DNA from: Amphirosellinia nigrospora
Taxonomy: Eukaryota; Ascomycota; Sordariomycetes; Xylariales; Xylariaceae
Direction: 5' to 3'
DNA length: 64,000 nucleotides
NCBI GenBank assembly: GCA_004123355.1
Contig: SCHM01000001.1
Coordinates: forward strand, 3,650,001-3,714,000
Shown here piece after piece: positions 12,229-23,386 of this stretch (position 1 is its first letter; every line of letters starts with the position of its first letter). Position numbers and translations under genes: made by a program. The notes beneath the pieces are model-generated. The model saw only the letters and a list, made by a program, of their open reading frames with translations, did not search any database and was not told the DNA's origin.

Positions 12229-14124
12229 CGCGAGGATATATGAGTTGGCCAAATGGTGGTCAACGGTGACAGTATTTCCCTCGAACCCAAGAGTTGATGA
12301 TACATAAGCTGGTATTGGTTTGATTGAGCTCCGAAGTCAGAATCGGCACGGATCACTTGAAAGATGTGGAGCGTTGTGAAGAATTGGAAATAAGAAAGGA
12401 AAAACATCTTTTAAGATCAGGGTTGGGTTAAAAGTTACTTGTTTTGATGGCATACATGGATAGAATGGGGACACAGTGGGAATCGTTTTTATTTGGGTTT
12501 ACTTCGAAGGAGTTCCATTGATAGAGGTTAACAGGAGTTCATTGAAAGGAATAGTCTACTCACATGCGATCAGTGAAGAGTTGTGTGACTTCATAACAGT
12601 GTCTAGGAAGGGCACCTACTCTCATTAGATTCGATTTTCTGTAGGCCGCAGAAACAATTTCCCCCGCTGTTAATCCATAATATTTCTGCCTAAATCTGTT
12701 CTTAGCGAATAGTAGAAACGAGCTATCGAAACTGTCACAAGGGCTCAGGTAGGGGCTTGGAATGGGATTCAGATTGAGTAATAAGCAACTATGGTGCCAA
12801 AGGGGCCATATATATCTCAGTTCCTTATTCTCTCGAAGGGAGGATTCGTGCCCTTTTATGCTCAGAATTCTCATCTCCTTCGCGGACTTCCGCCAACCTG
12901 TGTAGCCGGAGAAGCGAGTGTCTCGGTGTTCGAGTTCGGCTCGGTATCTGCTTCTGAGACTCACGATAACTTCGTACGATTGCCTCAGCCTCCTAGGGTA
13001 GTATTTAGCGAACTCCATGTGGGACCCTGTGTGGCACTATATTGCGCACTGGCCAGAATCCGTGTAACAGAAACTATCATGACCCAAGAGAATATCGCGG
13101 TAGACGCAGACTATATCATCTTACTTCCGATTGCGACCAGGCTGCATGTGACATGACTATGTCAATCGTATCAAATACTGCTAATTTTCTTGTATCCCAT
13201 AGTTTTGTGGTACTTTTTGGTATCCATTCAAGTTCATGTGATCACCTCGCGTTGAGATTTATATACTCAGAAAATTGAGCTCGCTGTTTTACTCAAGTAT
13301 ATTGGCTGGGCTCTACGTGCGAGATATCGAGGATGAGCTAACAACTGGAACATTAGGATTGGATATGTCGTATCTTCAATTCAGCACAAAGAGGTGAGCT
13401 CTTCATTTTTTTCTTCTTCTAGAAAGTTATTACAATTTTAGTAACTGCTCTACGTAAGATAAAGCGCAAGATGAGATGCAACTTACACTCTCATCATATT
13501 GCGAACAGGGTAAGTAAATATTACAAGCAGGCGAGTCCTTAACAAACAAGCCAGCACAGCGGTTCCATACTAAAAGTAGAAGAAGAAGAAACCACACCAA
13601 GTTAAACTTAGTATTGAGTAAAATACTTTAATCTGAACGTTCGGCGATATGAACACTGAGACTGGCGTCACTCGACAACTGAAGCCCGCCTGGTTAATTT
13701 GTATAACATGTCACTAGTAGATATGAAACTCATTAAGAATTTCGTAAACTAGATGCCATGACACGATCAGCGGCTCAATTCCGCTAGTGGGCAGCTAATT
13801 CGCTTCATATTTCTATTCGAATTGATGTAGTGGCTAACATGATGCTCTATCCGGCACCTTGTTGAATTCCAAGATGTATAAAAGTGCCGTCAAGCCCGGG
13901 GCTCGATTCCCGGATTCGGAGTAAATATCATACAGCCCCCAATATATGGGGTGAGTTCTTTTGTCTTACTCTATCATGTCAACAGCCTCTGATGTTAAAG
14001 GAGCAGAGCTGAACTACGAAGACTTGTTTTTTGTCCCGAAGGAAGTAATTGATGAATATTTGCTATTCACTAATTTTTTAAACGTAAGAAATAATGATCT
14101 TATTTCTAGAGTGCAAACCCAATG
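12229..14124. other. intergenic, mostly featureless
   Basis: Holds the tRNA-like element at 13816-13921 and otherwise nothing I can support. Frames such as 12560-13018 (minus) and 12791-13156 (plus) are mutual antisense shadows without family features. Confidence 0.5.
13816..13921 (+). ncRNA. tRNA-like element (degenerate tRNA or tRNA-derived SINE)
   Basis: The two ends form a 7 bp acceptor-like stem (TTCGAAT with ATTCGGA, one G-T pair). The 5' part contains an A-box-like D arm (ATGT-AGTGGCTA-ACAT, 4 bp stem, GG in the loop). The 3' part contains a B-box-like T arm (GGCTCGATTCC, one change from GGTTCGATTCC) with one mismatch in the stem. The middle is too long (about 106 nt in total) and pairs as CGGCAC with GTGCCG rather than as a normal 5 bp anticodon stem. 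No anticodon can be assigned with confidence. It could be an intron-containing tRNA with a divergent arm, a pseudo-tRNA, or the head of a SINE. Confidence 0.45.
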
Positions 14125-16739
14125 TCACGTTTCCGAGCAACTGTAAACGTTTTTAGGACTCCTTGCTTGTTCTTCTACCTCTACCCTTTCTTGCGTTTGG
14201 TAATTACCAGGCCCTACGTATTGTTTCATGTTGGTACTGAGCACAATATCATCTCTGTCTCTGGAGTGTAAAATTATAGTGACCCCCAATAGATCGATAT
14301 TGCCCTCACGCTGTTCGTATCTAGGGGTGAGGAAGCCCGAGCTCTTGAGCGAAGCACGAGTCGTCATCTCGGCCTTGAGCTGACGAATCTCAGCTGCCAA
14401 GGCAACGTATTTTGCTTTCCAGTCGCATTCATGGTTTGGGGGAGCGATGGGTGTTGGGTTGGCAATTTCGGGTTCGGGCAACAAAAAGGACTCATTAGTC
14501 CCTCCCCAACGTAGGTAGGTACCTAGGGGTTCAAGGGGGGAATTTCTTCTTCACTAAGGCGAGTGTTCGAGAGCAGGTGTGTATCACGAGTCTCCTGTCT
14601 TCCTATAAGCGTCTGCGATAGCCCATCTTGGTGTGTACAAGTCGCATTTTGGTGTCGAACTTGGTGGGGAAGCGTCTTACCAATATGGCCCGTCTTCCTT
14701 GTGGAGGAGACCGTATCCGTATGATCCTGCACGGATTCGAAAATCTCACGTCGCTTTGACACCGAAGCCGGGATGTGTGATTTTTGTGTTTTGAAGGTGC
14801 CAGATCCATGTGTGTTTTAGGCGTTGCGCGGGATGGCTCGGGTCTACCGTGCGTCCTTGTTAGGGGGGACGACATCCTTCTTCATTATCGACTTTACGAA
14901 CAGGGCTTGTCGAGCGAACAGCCGAACGCCTTCTCCAGGCGCCAGGGGCGATATTTGGGTGCTTGTGGTCGTTACTCCTTGTGCTAACATGATGTAGGGG
15001 AGCGGTAGCATTAGCTGCTTCCTTAGTCGGATTCCTTAGCCATGGCGGTGTAACTAATAGACTTCTACGAGGTTCATTCCCATCCTGAAATAGACCCAAT
15101 CCATTTATCATATTGTTTCTATCGTGGGAAATAGGAGCCTTCTCTAATGCTGTATTTTGCTCCTGGTGCGCAGTGTCATTAGTCACAGTAGTACGAGACT
15201 GAAGATTCGACGCTCTTGTTGCAGCTTCGGTCACTAGCGTATATTGTTGCTTCACATCACCTGAGCGAAGTGGCTGGATAGGGGAAATAGTACCTGGAGT
15301 CCACTGAAACGAATCAATCTGTGTAACTGGCTTGGGTTCTGTGAGATGCTGGGGACACGGGCTCTGCTTGGTGCTTGCCGTAGACCAGCCGGTCGCAATG
15401 TCCTCTACGTTACGGCCTTCGAAGAGATCATAGACATCACGGCCAATTGCCGAGGCAAGGTGCTCCGCGATGTGACGATAGCTATGGAAGCCGGCAGAGT
15501 GGTGGGGATGATGGGTACCAGCTTTGTCTGGAGTGAGGCTCTTGTTAGAGTCGGACTCCCTAATTACGGCCTCAGGAGGCCCCTTCGAAACGCCGCCTGC
15601 GTCCAAAGCTAGCCTAATCTGCTCACTTCCGTGCCTAGAGCAGGAAACACTATGTCGAAAGGGAAAGTGCCCAGCGTGCGTTGCTCTACACATAGGGTCG
15701 TCACACTCTACTTGAGTTATAGGGACGAACAAACATGATGGCCGCTCCCCTGTTTCTTATCGTAGTTGTCTTGGACGGCAAATGGGCTTTTTTGAATAAG
15801 CAGTATCGATTTGCCCCAGATTTGTTCAGGTAGCCTCTCGCTCATATGCGAATGATCGCTACTGAAGGAAGCAGATATGTCAGAGAATATCTTTTCTTTT
15901 CCCCGTTCCTCATTCCTTCGCCAGCTAGTATCGGTACGAGGTTTGGACGGTCGATGAAGCCGCGTGTCTACGCTGTCGTAATTTCGGGTTTCGGGGATGG
16001 TGGAAGCTATTCCTACACCATCGGAAGGTCTCTGTATGAATTCCGGATCTATACTGGAAGCAGGTGCATATTGTGATCCATCTCTGCTGATAGTAGGGCT
16101 TGGGTGTGAAACGTTGGCCTGGGCCTGCGGAGTGTCACCAGATAACTCGCACTTGCATCTTTCACAAAGGCGATGTCCACAGGACGAGCAATAAGCTAGA
16201 GCCGAAGTAGGAGTTGAGCAAATGTGGCAGTATCGCCATGATCTTCGAGGGCTGGCGTTCCCATCCCTTGATAAAGATAGGTCCTCAATATCCGAAAGCC
16301 AGCTGCAGGGTCTGCCGATATTGCATTGTGTGAATAGATCACGGGCTGATCTCCATCGCTCTATATCTGGAGTATGACGCAAGCTGAATGAAATTGACTC
16401 TCTGAGAAATAAGGGATTCGCGAAGGGTTGAGCCTCATTATTATTAGGCATGCCAGTTGGACTGAACCAACTCTCTTTAATAGTGTCGGAAACAAATTGC
16501 CCACCGACCCAGTAGATCTCTGTGAGGCCAAATTTATTACATCGATGGCCTATAGGAAAGCTCTTCCGGCGTGACGAAGGCTGTGGCACGGTCGGTCCTC
16601 TAATTTTGTATATCTGAGCACGGTCCTTATCATGCTTATCCCGTCCGCAGTTATGGAAGATAGTTGTGTGGGAACAGGAAGAGTATGGAAGCTCAGGATC
16701 TCCAGAGAATAGGCCGAAAGGTCCGGAAACGGGGAACAT
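14125..16739 (-). CDS. fungal protein with zinc-ribbon-like Cys cluster, function unknown
   Basis: One long gene read through four frame breaks. Segment 16739-15717 carries TCRLETCAMFPVSGPFGLF around its first Met and a Cys-rich cluster (CHIC-x9-YCSSCGHRLCERCKCEL) that looks metal-binding. Segment 15732-14860 has CDDPMCRATHAGHFPFRHSV, another Cys/His motif. Then come PASVSKRREIFESVQ and a coiled-coil-like tail NHECDWKAKYVALAAEIRQL. I recall this arrangement in uncharacterised Sordariomycete proteins. Breaks: AAA or C4 near 15747-15755, C6 at 14861-14866, CCC near 14770, C6 at 14535-14540; each fits loss of one base. The frame is open about 120 nt upstream of 16739 (GACEHTCRLETC) without an ATG, so a further 5' exon is likely, perhaps in 16751-16933. 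No membrane segment seen. Confidence 0.65.
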
Positions 16740-17330
16740 GGCGCATGTCTCTAAACGGCAGGTGTGTTCACACGCTCCCGTTTGACGGAGTTGAGGTCTT
16801 CGGACGATGAGTCGATATGGCCAGGAAATGTACCTAGCCGGTGCATAGGTGATGTAGCGGTCTCAATAGGAATACGGTTATTAAGACTAGGAGAGCAAGT
16901 CTTGCTGCGCCCATTCATGGCGATTGGGGGCACCTTTGCGGGCGCATAGGCGTTACGAACGATCTTCGTAGCCGGTTCGGGTGCCTCGTGAGTAGGGCAT
17001 TATCTGTGAAATATGATTTCATATAATATGTTTATAGCCTCAAGAACTTGGAACCAAGGTAGGTTATTAAGCTACGTGTTAGCAGCAAGCGAGGAAATTG
17101 AAAAGCGCATGATCCAGGCGGTTTAATTGAAATACAATCTGGGTAGCAACTACTTAATCGCTCCGGGAAAAGGTAACCGCAATATGTATGGCAAGTAGGC
17201 GCATTCACAACAATTGGCAGCCGCAAGTGTAGGCGTCGAGATCCTCAGAACCGTTGTGCCTCGCTCTTGGGGATTGTAGGGAATTATTCTGATGTACAAG
17301 TTGTTGCGCAATCGCTATCCTCTACACAGT
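16740..17330. other. 5' region of the zinc-ribbon-like gene and 3' flank of ATP16
   Basis: Contains a probable unresolved 5' exon of the preceding gene (a 60-codon minus-strand frame, 16751-16933) and otherwise intergenic sequence. The frame at 17032-17226 has no support. Confidence 0.4.
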
Positions 17331-18115
17331 CTATTTCAATACCGCTTGCAAGCTCTCTAGGACCTAGTACCGTTAGTAAAATAGAGCATGAAGCAAGCAT
17401 CTAACGTTGCCTTACCTCCAACTCGATCTTAGCCTCCGCAACATCCTGCTCACTTCCACCGCCGTTGGCGACCTTCTGTGCCTCGGCAATCTGTGACCGG
17501 ACAGCTTCGGCGCTGAAATCCTCCAAGGGATAGCCCTCAACGGCGTTGATGCTCAAAACAGAGTTGGGCTGGACGGTGGCGAAGCCGCCAGATACTAGTA
17601 TTGGGTTTTAGTAAACCGCCCAATGCTACCTTCGCCGTATTTGTATGTACGTACGGAAAAACTGCTTGCTGGAGCCGCTCTCCTCTATAACCTCAATGAG
17701 ACCAGGCTTCAACTGCTCGATCGAAGGGACGTGGTTGGCAAGGACACCCATTTCACCCGACTCGGCCGGGATGTTGACTTGTACGACGTCTTGGGATGTG
17801 TACATGGACTGTTGCGGGAATTAGTAGAGGCGGTTGGCGGCAAGGTCGTCTACGTAGGCGGGGTGACCCGGGATCGCGGGAGACATGGTGTACTGAACCC
17901 TGCCGCAGTGCTGGAGGCTATCGTACCTGATGAGGGAGAGACAAGCTTAGCTTGATCTACGCCATGTTAGTAGAGCACCTCGCCGGTTACTTTGTAATAC
18001 GAGCCTTGTCGGGGACAGCATCGGCATAGCTCCTTCGCTGCAGAGGCTGGATGGGGAGCCGCATAGCAGCGGGACGGGCTCGCAGAGCGGCGCGGGCGAC
18101 GCGAAGGGCGTTCAT
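17331..18115 (-). CDS. ATP16: mitochondrial F1F0-ATP synthase delta subunit
   Basis: Central-stalk subunit of the F1 rotor in the mitochondrial matrix (bacterial epsilon homologue). Exons: 18115-18005, 17956-17927, 17808-17655, 17594-17416, 17363-17331, giving 168 aa, the usual fungal length. The first exon is a mitochondrial presequence rich in Arg and Ala (MNALRVARAALRARPAA) up to QRRSYADAVPDK. The second is IKLSLSLPHQ. The third has QDVVQVNIPAESGEMGVLAN and HVPSIEQLKPG, then FF-LSGGFATVQPNSVL across the next intron. The last exon is VLESLQAVLK. Introns 2-4 have good GT/AG ends and matching phases. Intron 1 does not: the join needed for the protein (AAG to ATC) has GC at the donor position, and the nearby GT sites give the wrong phase. 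Confidence 0.93.
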
Positions 18116-21100
18116 GATGACCGGCGTTGTCAATTGAAGAAATGCGTGACTAGCGAAGCTCACGATGTGCAACAGCAGCAAATTAGGATTCAATGTTCAG
18201 AGGCGGATTGTCGGAAGATTGTGACTCTAGCCCGATTCGGACCTACAGAAGCACGTGTCTTTCACGTGATCTGGCTCTGTATCCACTTTGCTCAAGCAGA
18301 CCGGGCTAGAGTGCACAGACCACACCCGAGGAATCAATCTAGCCAAGATCCGTGATGACGTCGCCATCTAGCACATGCTAGCTATTTATGGCTATTAGCC
18401 TACACAGCCTTCCATACCAGATATAATCCTACTGCTTCCGACGTGAAGTATTAATTATTTTTAACTCTTACGGCGGTAAGCAAAACTCTGTTGTCGCTTC
18501 CGCGAAGACAGTTAGTTACCTCATATTTGCGATTATTTGGCAATGCCTGCTCCTGTAGCATAACCGATCGATACCAGACCCTGCTCTTGACCTACCATAC
18601 CATATCTTTCTTTGGTAATACATGACGGAGTGCCGGTCATGCCAGCGAAAGAACCCAATCCACGGATGAAGATTTTAATGATGGAAAGTAAAAGCAGCGT
18701 GTCATCATCGTATTCTCATTCCACAATTGGCGAAGCAATTCGATACCCATAAGTTAGACTTCTCAGCTTCGACAATCTGACAGTATATACGTACCTAGTA
18801 CTGTTTGTTTTTAACCTTCATCTGACTCACAGCTACCTTAAGTAAGTCAGTAAGTATCCTGCATCTGTCTGCGAGTCTTGACGACTTAGTGATCAGATAA
18901 AAGGTGGCAGGCTTTTTCATTGGAAGCGTTTGGAGAGCCTAGAAGCCGCCCATCGTCTATGCGTGCATTTTGGCATGTGAAGCGTACATATGTGCAATGC
19001 TACCTTGACGATGGCTGTGACTGTTTATACCATCATTCGATATTTGTTGCCTACCAATGCAGGATATAAATTGATGACCTCATACGTCTGCTCAGAGCGC
19101 AGAAATCCACGTGTTACGCGCATTTGTTCGTATCACCCAGGTGGTTACATTCCTCCTGAAGCTGGCTCCCGGCTCCCGGCACCTGGTGAAAATATAGATT
19201 GAAGTCCGAGCCTGCCCGAGATTATTGCATCATTGTTTGCTTGAGGACTTGCTCGGAACCTGCTGTGGCGAGTTGTCAAATAAACGTCCGACGAACAGGA
19301 CAGGACCTACCCTGCAGCTCCACCACGCAACTATGCTACCTAACCTGCATTTGGGTACGTGCCAGTGTGTGTAACATAATGCCTATTATTACATTATTAC
19401 AGCATATCACAGCATACAAAGTACATGAACGACGCCATTACTCGAGCAGGACCCTGAATTTGTTGTTTGAAACATTTGGAGGGGTAGTGCAGATCATGAC
19501 AAGGGCCCTGTAAAACGCAGGTCAGCAGATGGGAAATGTTAGCGCAGCCCTGGCGACTTGGACTCACAAAGGAAGGTTGCTACTAGGTAGCTTTGTTTGC
19601 ATGGGAAACTCCACCACCTACCTGTGCTGAGCTATTCCGTTGTTGTGTGTGAAGTTCTAGTAACGGAATCGATCAACTGAATTAATCAACTATAAAGGAT
19701 CTAATTATTTTTGCAACTGCTATTAGGCATCCTGATCTACTATACTAGAATTTAGCGCACATTTAACATCATGCTAAACTCGAGATCTCGAACTGATATT
19801 CATGGTAATCCTACAACTGGAAATAGACAAAATACGAACATCAACTGCCTGCATTTACGTGTACTGACTGACAGCTCATGGCTGATCAATGGGTCGTGTG
19901 CTACCATGGGCCTCCCCCTATTGGGAACTATCGTGCTCCACTATACTACATAGGTACCTAGTTGGGCTCAAGAATGCGGGGTTACAATGTTGCGATGATC
20001 CCCTCTCTACTATGTGAATGAGCCATTGAGCTTCCATGAAGAGCTGGAATTTACAAAATGAATGGACTAATGCTCTGAATCACCGACCATGGGTGCCACA
20101 AGCTTCGAGGATGCATTTACCATAATCGTATGCCGATCATGGGTAGACACGACGATAATCACGACTATAATCCGACTACCTAGTTTACTGAAACTATAGC
20201 TCAAGTCTGGCGTGGTCCTTTTATATTGAATGCTTTAGGGTCCGTCAACAAACAACCGTTAGAGAGTATCTCCAGACTTCATAACAAGGTCCGACTAGTT
20301 GGCCAGGTGAGTTCTAACACGCTAAAACTCTGGTGAGGATATTATACAAGTATGGTGAAATGAACGGATAATAAGTATAAATAAAAAGCCAGCTCTGGCA
20401 AGGACTTGTCCGCTGGACCGAAGCTAGCAGCAGATCGCCGCGCGAACGTGCGGCTGTTTCTCATATAGGGAAAATCAATGTAGTAATGATTTAGTACTGT
20501 ATATTTTGATTTACCGCTGGTTGGTAAGATGCTCGCATACACGTGTAACTCGTCGGCGTGGGATACGTCGCACGGTTCCATGCACGTGTGGAATCGCAAC
20601 CGAACCAACCAGACCCGAGGGACGCGGCGTCGATGCTTTACCTAGCAATATGCACGATATGCTTGAACTAGGCTCATAATGTAGCGTACATGCGGGTACC
20701 ATTGTTGCATGCAGATCCACCACCGTGCAGCATACGGAGAGGACAGTCCCAGAACTGTGGCGCTAATAATAGTCTCGTGTCATCCATGAATGTGATTGCA
20801 GCTTCACTGCCTTTTAATCGCGCATAGTACACCAAACATCAGCACGAATGGATACAGATAAGATCAGCTATCAACAAACATACCTAGTAGTCGTAAAGGG
20901 ACGAGTATACATTACCATCTAGGTATTGCGATAGTAGACGTCAGGTAGATGACAGTTATTTGCTGGGTGATACCGAAACAAAACTCCTCATAAACTACTG
21001 ATATACTTGGTATACTTCCAGACATACGAAAACTACTCAGGTAGCAAATTTAAGTAATCGCGATCAACAGAACAACTTGTTATGCATCTACACTACAGAC

Positions 21101-23386
21101 CTAAAAGCTCTAGCATATAGAGCTATGTCCCTGACTTTAGTGCTACGCTAATAATTATCATCCTGTCTGAAATTTGGCAAATGTGCCCAGACGTTAAACC
21201 CTCAGTATCTAGATACGGCGTGGGGGATCAACTGTGACTAGCCGAGATATTTGCCTGGCTCGAACGAGTGAAGAAAAGGCAGCAAGCACATCAGCCAGTC
21301 GATCGATTCTAGTTGCAAATTGCCCGGCTTGGCCGATTTGCCCTGCTGACCAAAGCTGCATGTGGGCACTTCACACATTTGGTAACTGGTGCATATCTGC
21401 TTCGCTCAGCGACAGGTCTTACGCGCACTATTTGCGCATACTATGTTCTGACACGGCGGACGAGGCCGAGGCCTTCTTGTACCACACCAAGATAATTAAG
21501 AGATTAATAGATTAATACATAAGTAGATATAGAAAATCCTGGGCGACACGGCCTGCTATATTACTCAGTAGCGAAATCGGGACCTCCTCCCCCTGACCAT
21601 CTTGTAGGCGTAACTACTTAGGTATGCTAGCGTTGAGCTGCATTCAAGGTCGCATGCGAATCCCGACTATCCCACCAATCATTTAGGGTTGGATGTCATG
21701 ATGAAAAGGATTTTGGACCCTTTATTATATGCCTAGCTCCTCCCCAAGAGCCAAGATTTCCCAAGCCCTTCCAAGCCTTGATTAGCCGCTCTTGGGCAAT
21801 TTGTCGTGATTAGGAAAGGCTGCATGCGGCGCTTGGTTTTTAGTGAGAGCTTAACGGTTGTATCATAATGGGGAGGAAGAAGTTGCATACAGTTCGAAGG
21901 ACTGTGATCTGTACCGTGCGGTACCTTACACAGTACGGCGTATACATGGGCGAACCTGGACGCCGCCAGCCCTGTACAAGCTGTCGGTGTATAGTGTAGA
22001 ACTCCCTCTTTCAGGCACGTGGATTCTTTGGATTATGGATGGGTTACTATGTTGTTGGCCCTCGCCCACTCTGCCGCAACAAGCGCAAACGACATTGAAA
22101 GGCAGCGGGGGTGTTTGTAGGATCTGAGGAACATAGGTGTCGCTTCACATGGTATCTTCTGTCTACCTACAGGTCCTGACAGGCAGCCCACTGGGTAGAA
22201 TACCTTAGGTACTATGTATACTAAGTACCTAATGTAGGGTATATTGAGCCGTTCCTTGTCCATGTCATGTACATATAGTCTTCTCATGGTGATACACTGT
22301 GTCTGGTTATTTATACTGTGGTACACAATTCCTCCTCACCATGATTCGATGTTTTTTTAATACTGTACCGCTCCATTACCTGCTTGGTTTTTAACCTTTC
22401 AGAGCTACATGCATACTTACTTGAACATACTACTAATAAGCTGACCGCTTTGGAAAGGAGGGAAGAAAAAAAAGTACTATGTAAGAGGGAAGCCCACCTG
22501 TTAGGTACACTGTGACTTCACCTGATTTATCGGTCTTACCATACCTTCTGAAGGTATTACAAAGTACCTAGCTTTTGATTCACATCACAGGTTTTTGCCC
22601 TGGTTCGTTTCCACCAACAGACCAAGCCTGTCCGCCACTCTCACACTCTTCCCTGCTCATCTCCCGCGTCCCTTTCTTCAAAATAAAGAACCATCTTTTC
22701 TTTCCCTCAACCTCCTATTCCCTTTCCCTACCCATCTTCGGCTTCTCGGCAACTTCATTTCATTTCCCGAGTTTTGGTGCTTGGTGTACTGTAGTACAGT
22801 TGCGCTGCGGATCTTGGCAAGCCAACAGCGCGCATTCGACCCTTCGGGATTCCTTGCAGATCCCTCTGCGCCACTTGATTTGGTTGTCAGGGATAGTGAC
22901 GGCCAAGCCTGTCCAAGACTGTCCAAGACCTGTTCAATCATCCAAATACACAGCGTCTGGATTGACTTAACTGTGAGCGCCTTCGTCATCTTCTTCTAAA
23001 CCAACTGCCGTCCGCCTTCCTGAACGTCGGTTGGTTGCCTGAAACTGCTACGCTGTACACTACGACTTATATCTTCCCAACTCATCTCTTCCTACTGGCA
23101 GAACTATAAGCAAATCACCATGGTTATGCTCTTATAGCAATACGGTCCCTAGGGACACACGACATTGCGCTTCTTCTAGCAAGGAAACCGAAGCCTTCAT
23201 TCATACTACCCATTAGCAACATAATTTCACGTCATTTGCGACCTGCCGCAACCTGTAGCTGCGCAGCCTCAGTCTTGATTCGTTATTTTCAAAGGAACCA
23301 ATACTGAGCATTTTACGTGAAGCGATATAATCTGTTATCACTTCTGCTTTATACCAATTTATCCCTCATTCAAAATCAATATCACA
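18116..23386. other. 5.3 kb gene-poor region
   Basis: No supported gene on either strand. Open frames (19199-19513, 21234-21515, 22575-22999 and others) lack family features and splice extensions. The last ~800 bp is pyrimidine-rich (22580-22760, runs of CT and TTCC) and probably forms the promoter and 5' UTR of the next gene. I saw no terminal inverted repeats or reverse-transcriptase-like residues. Confidence 0.5.
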
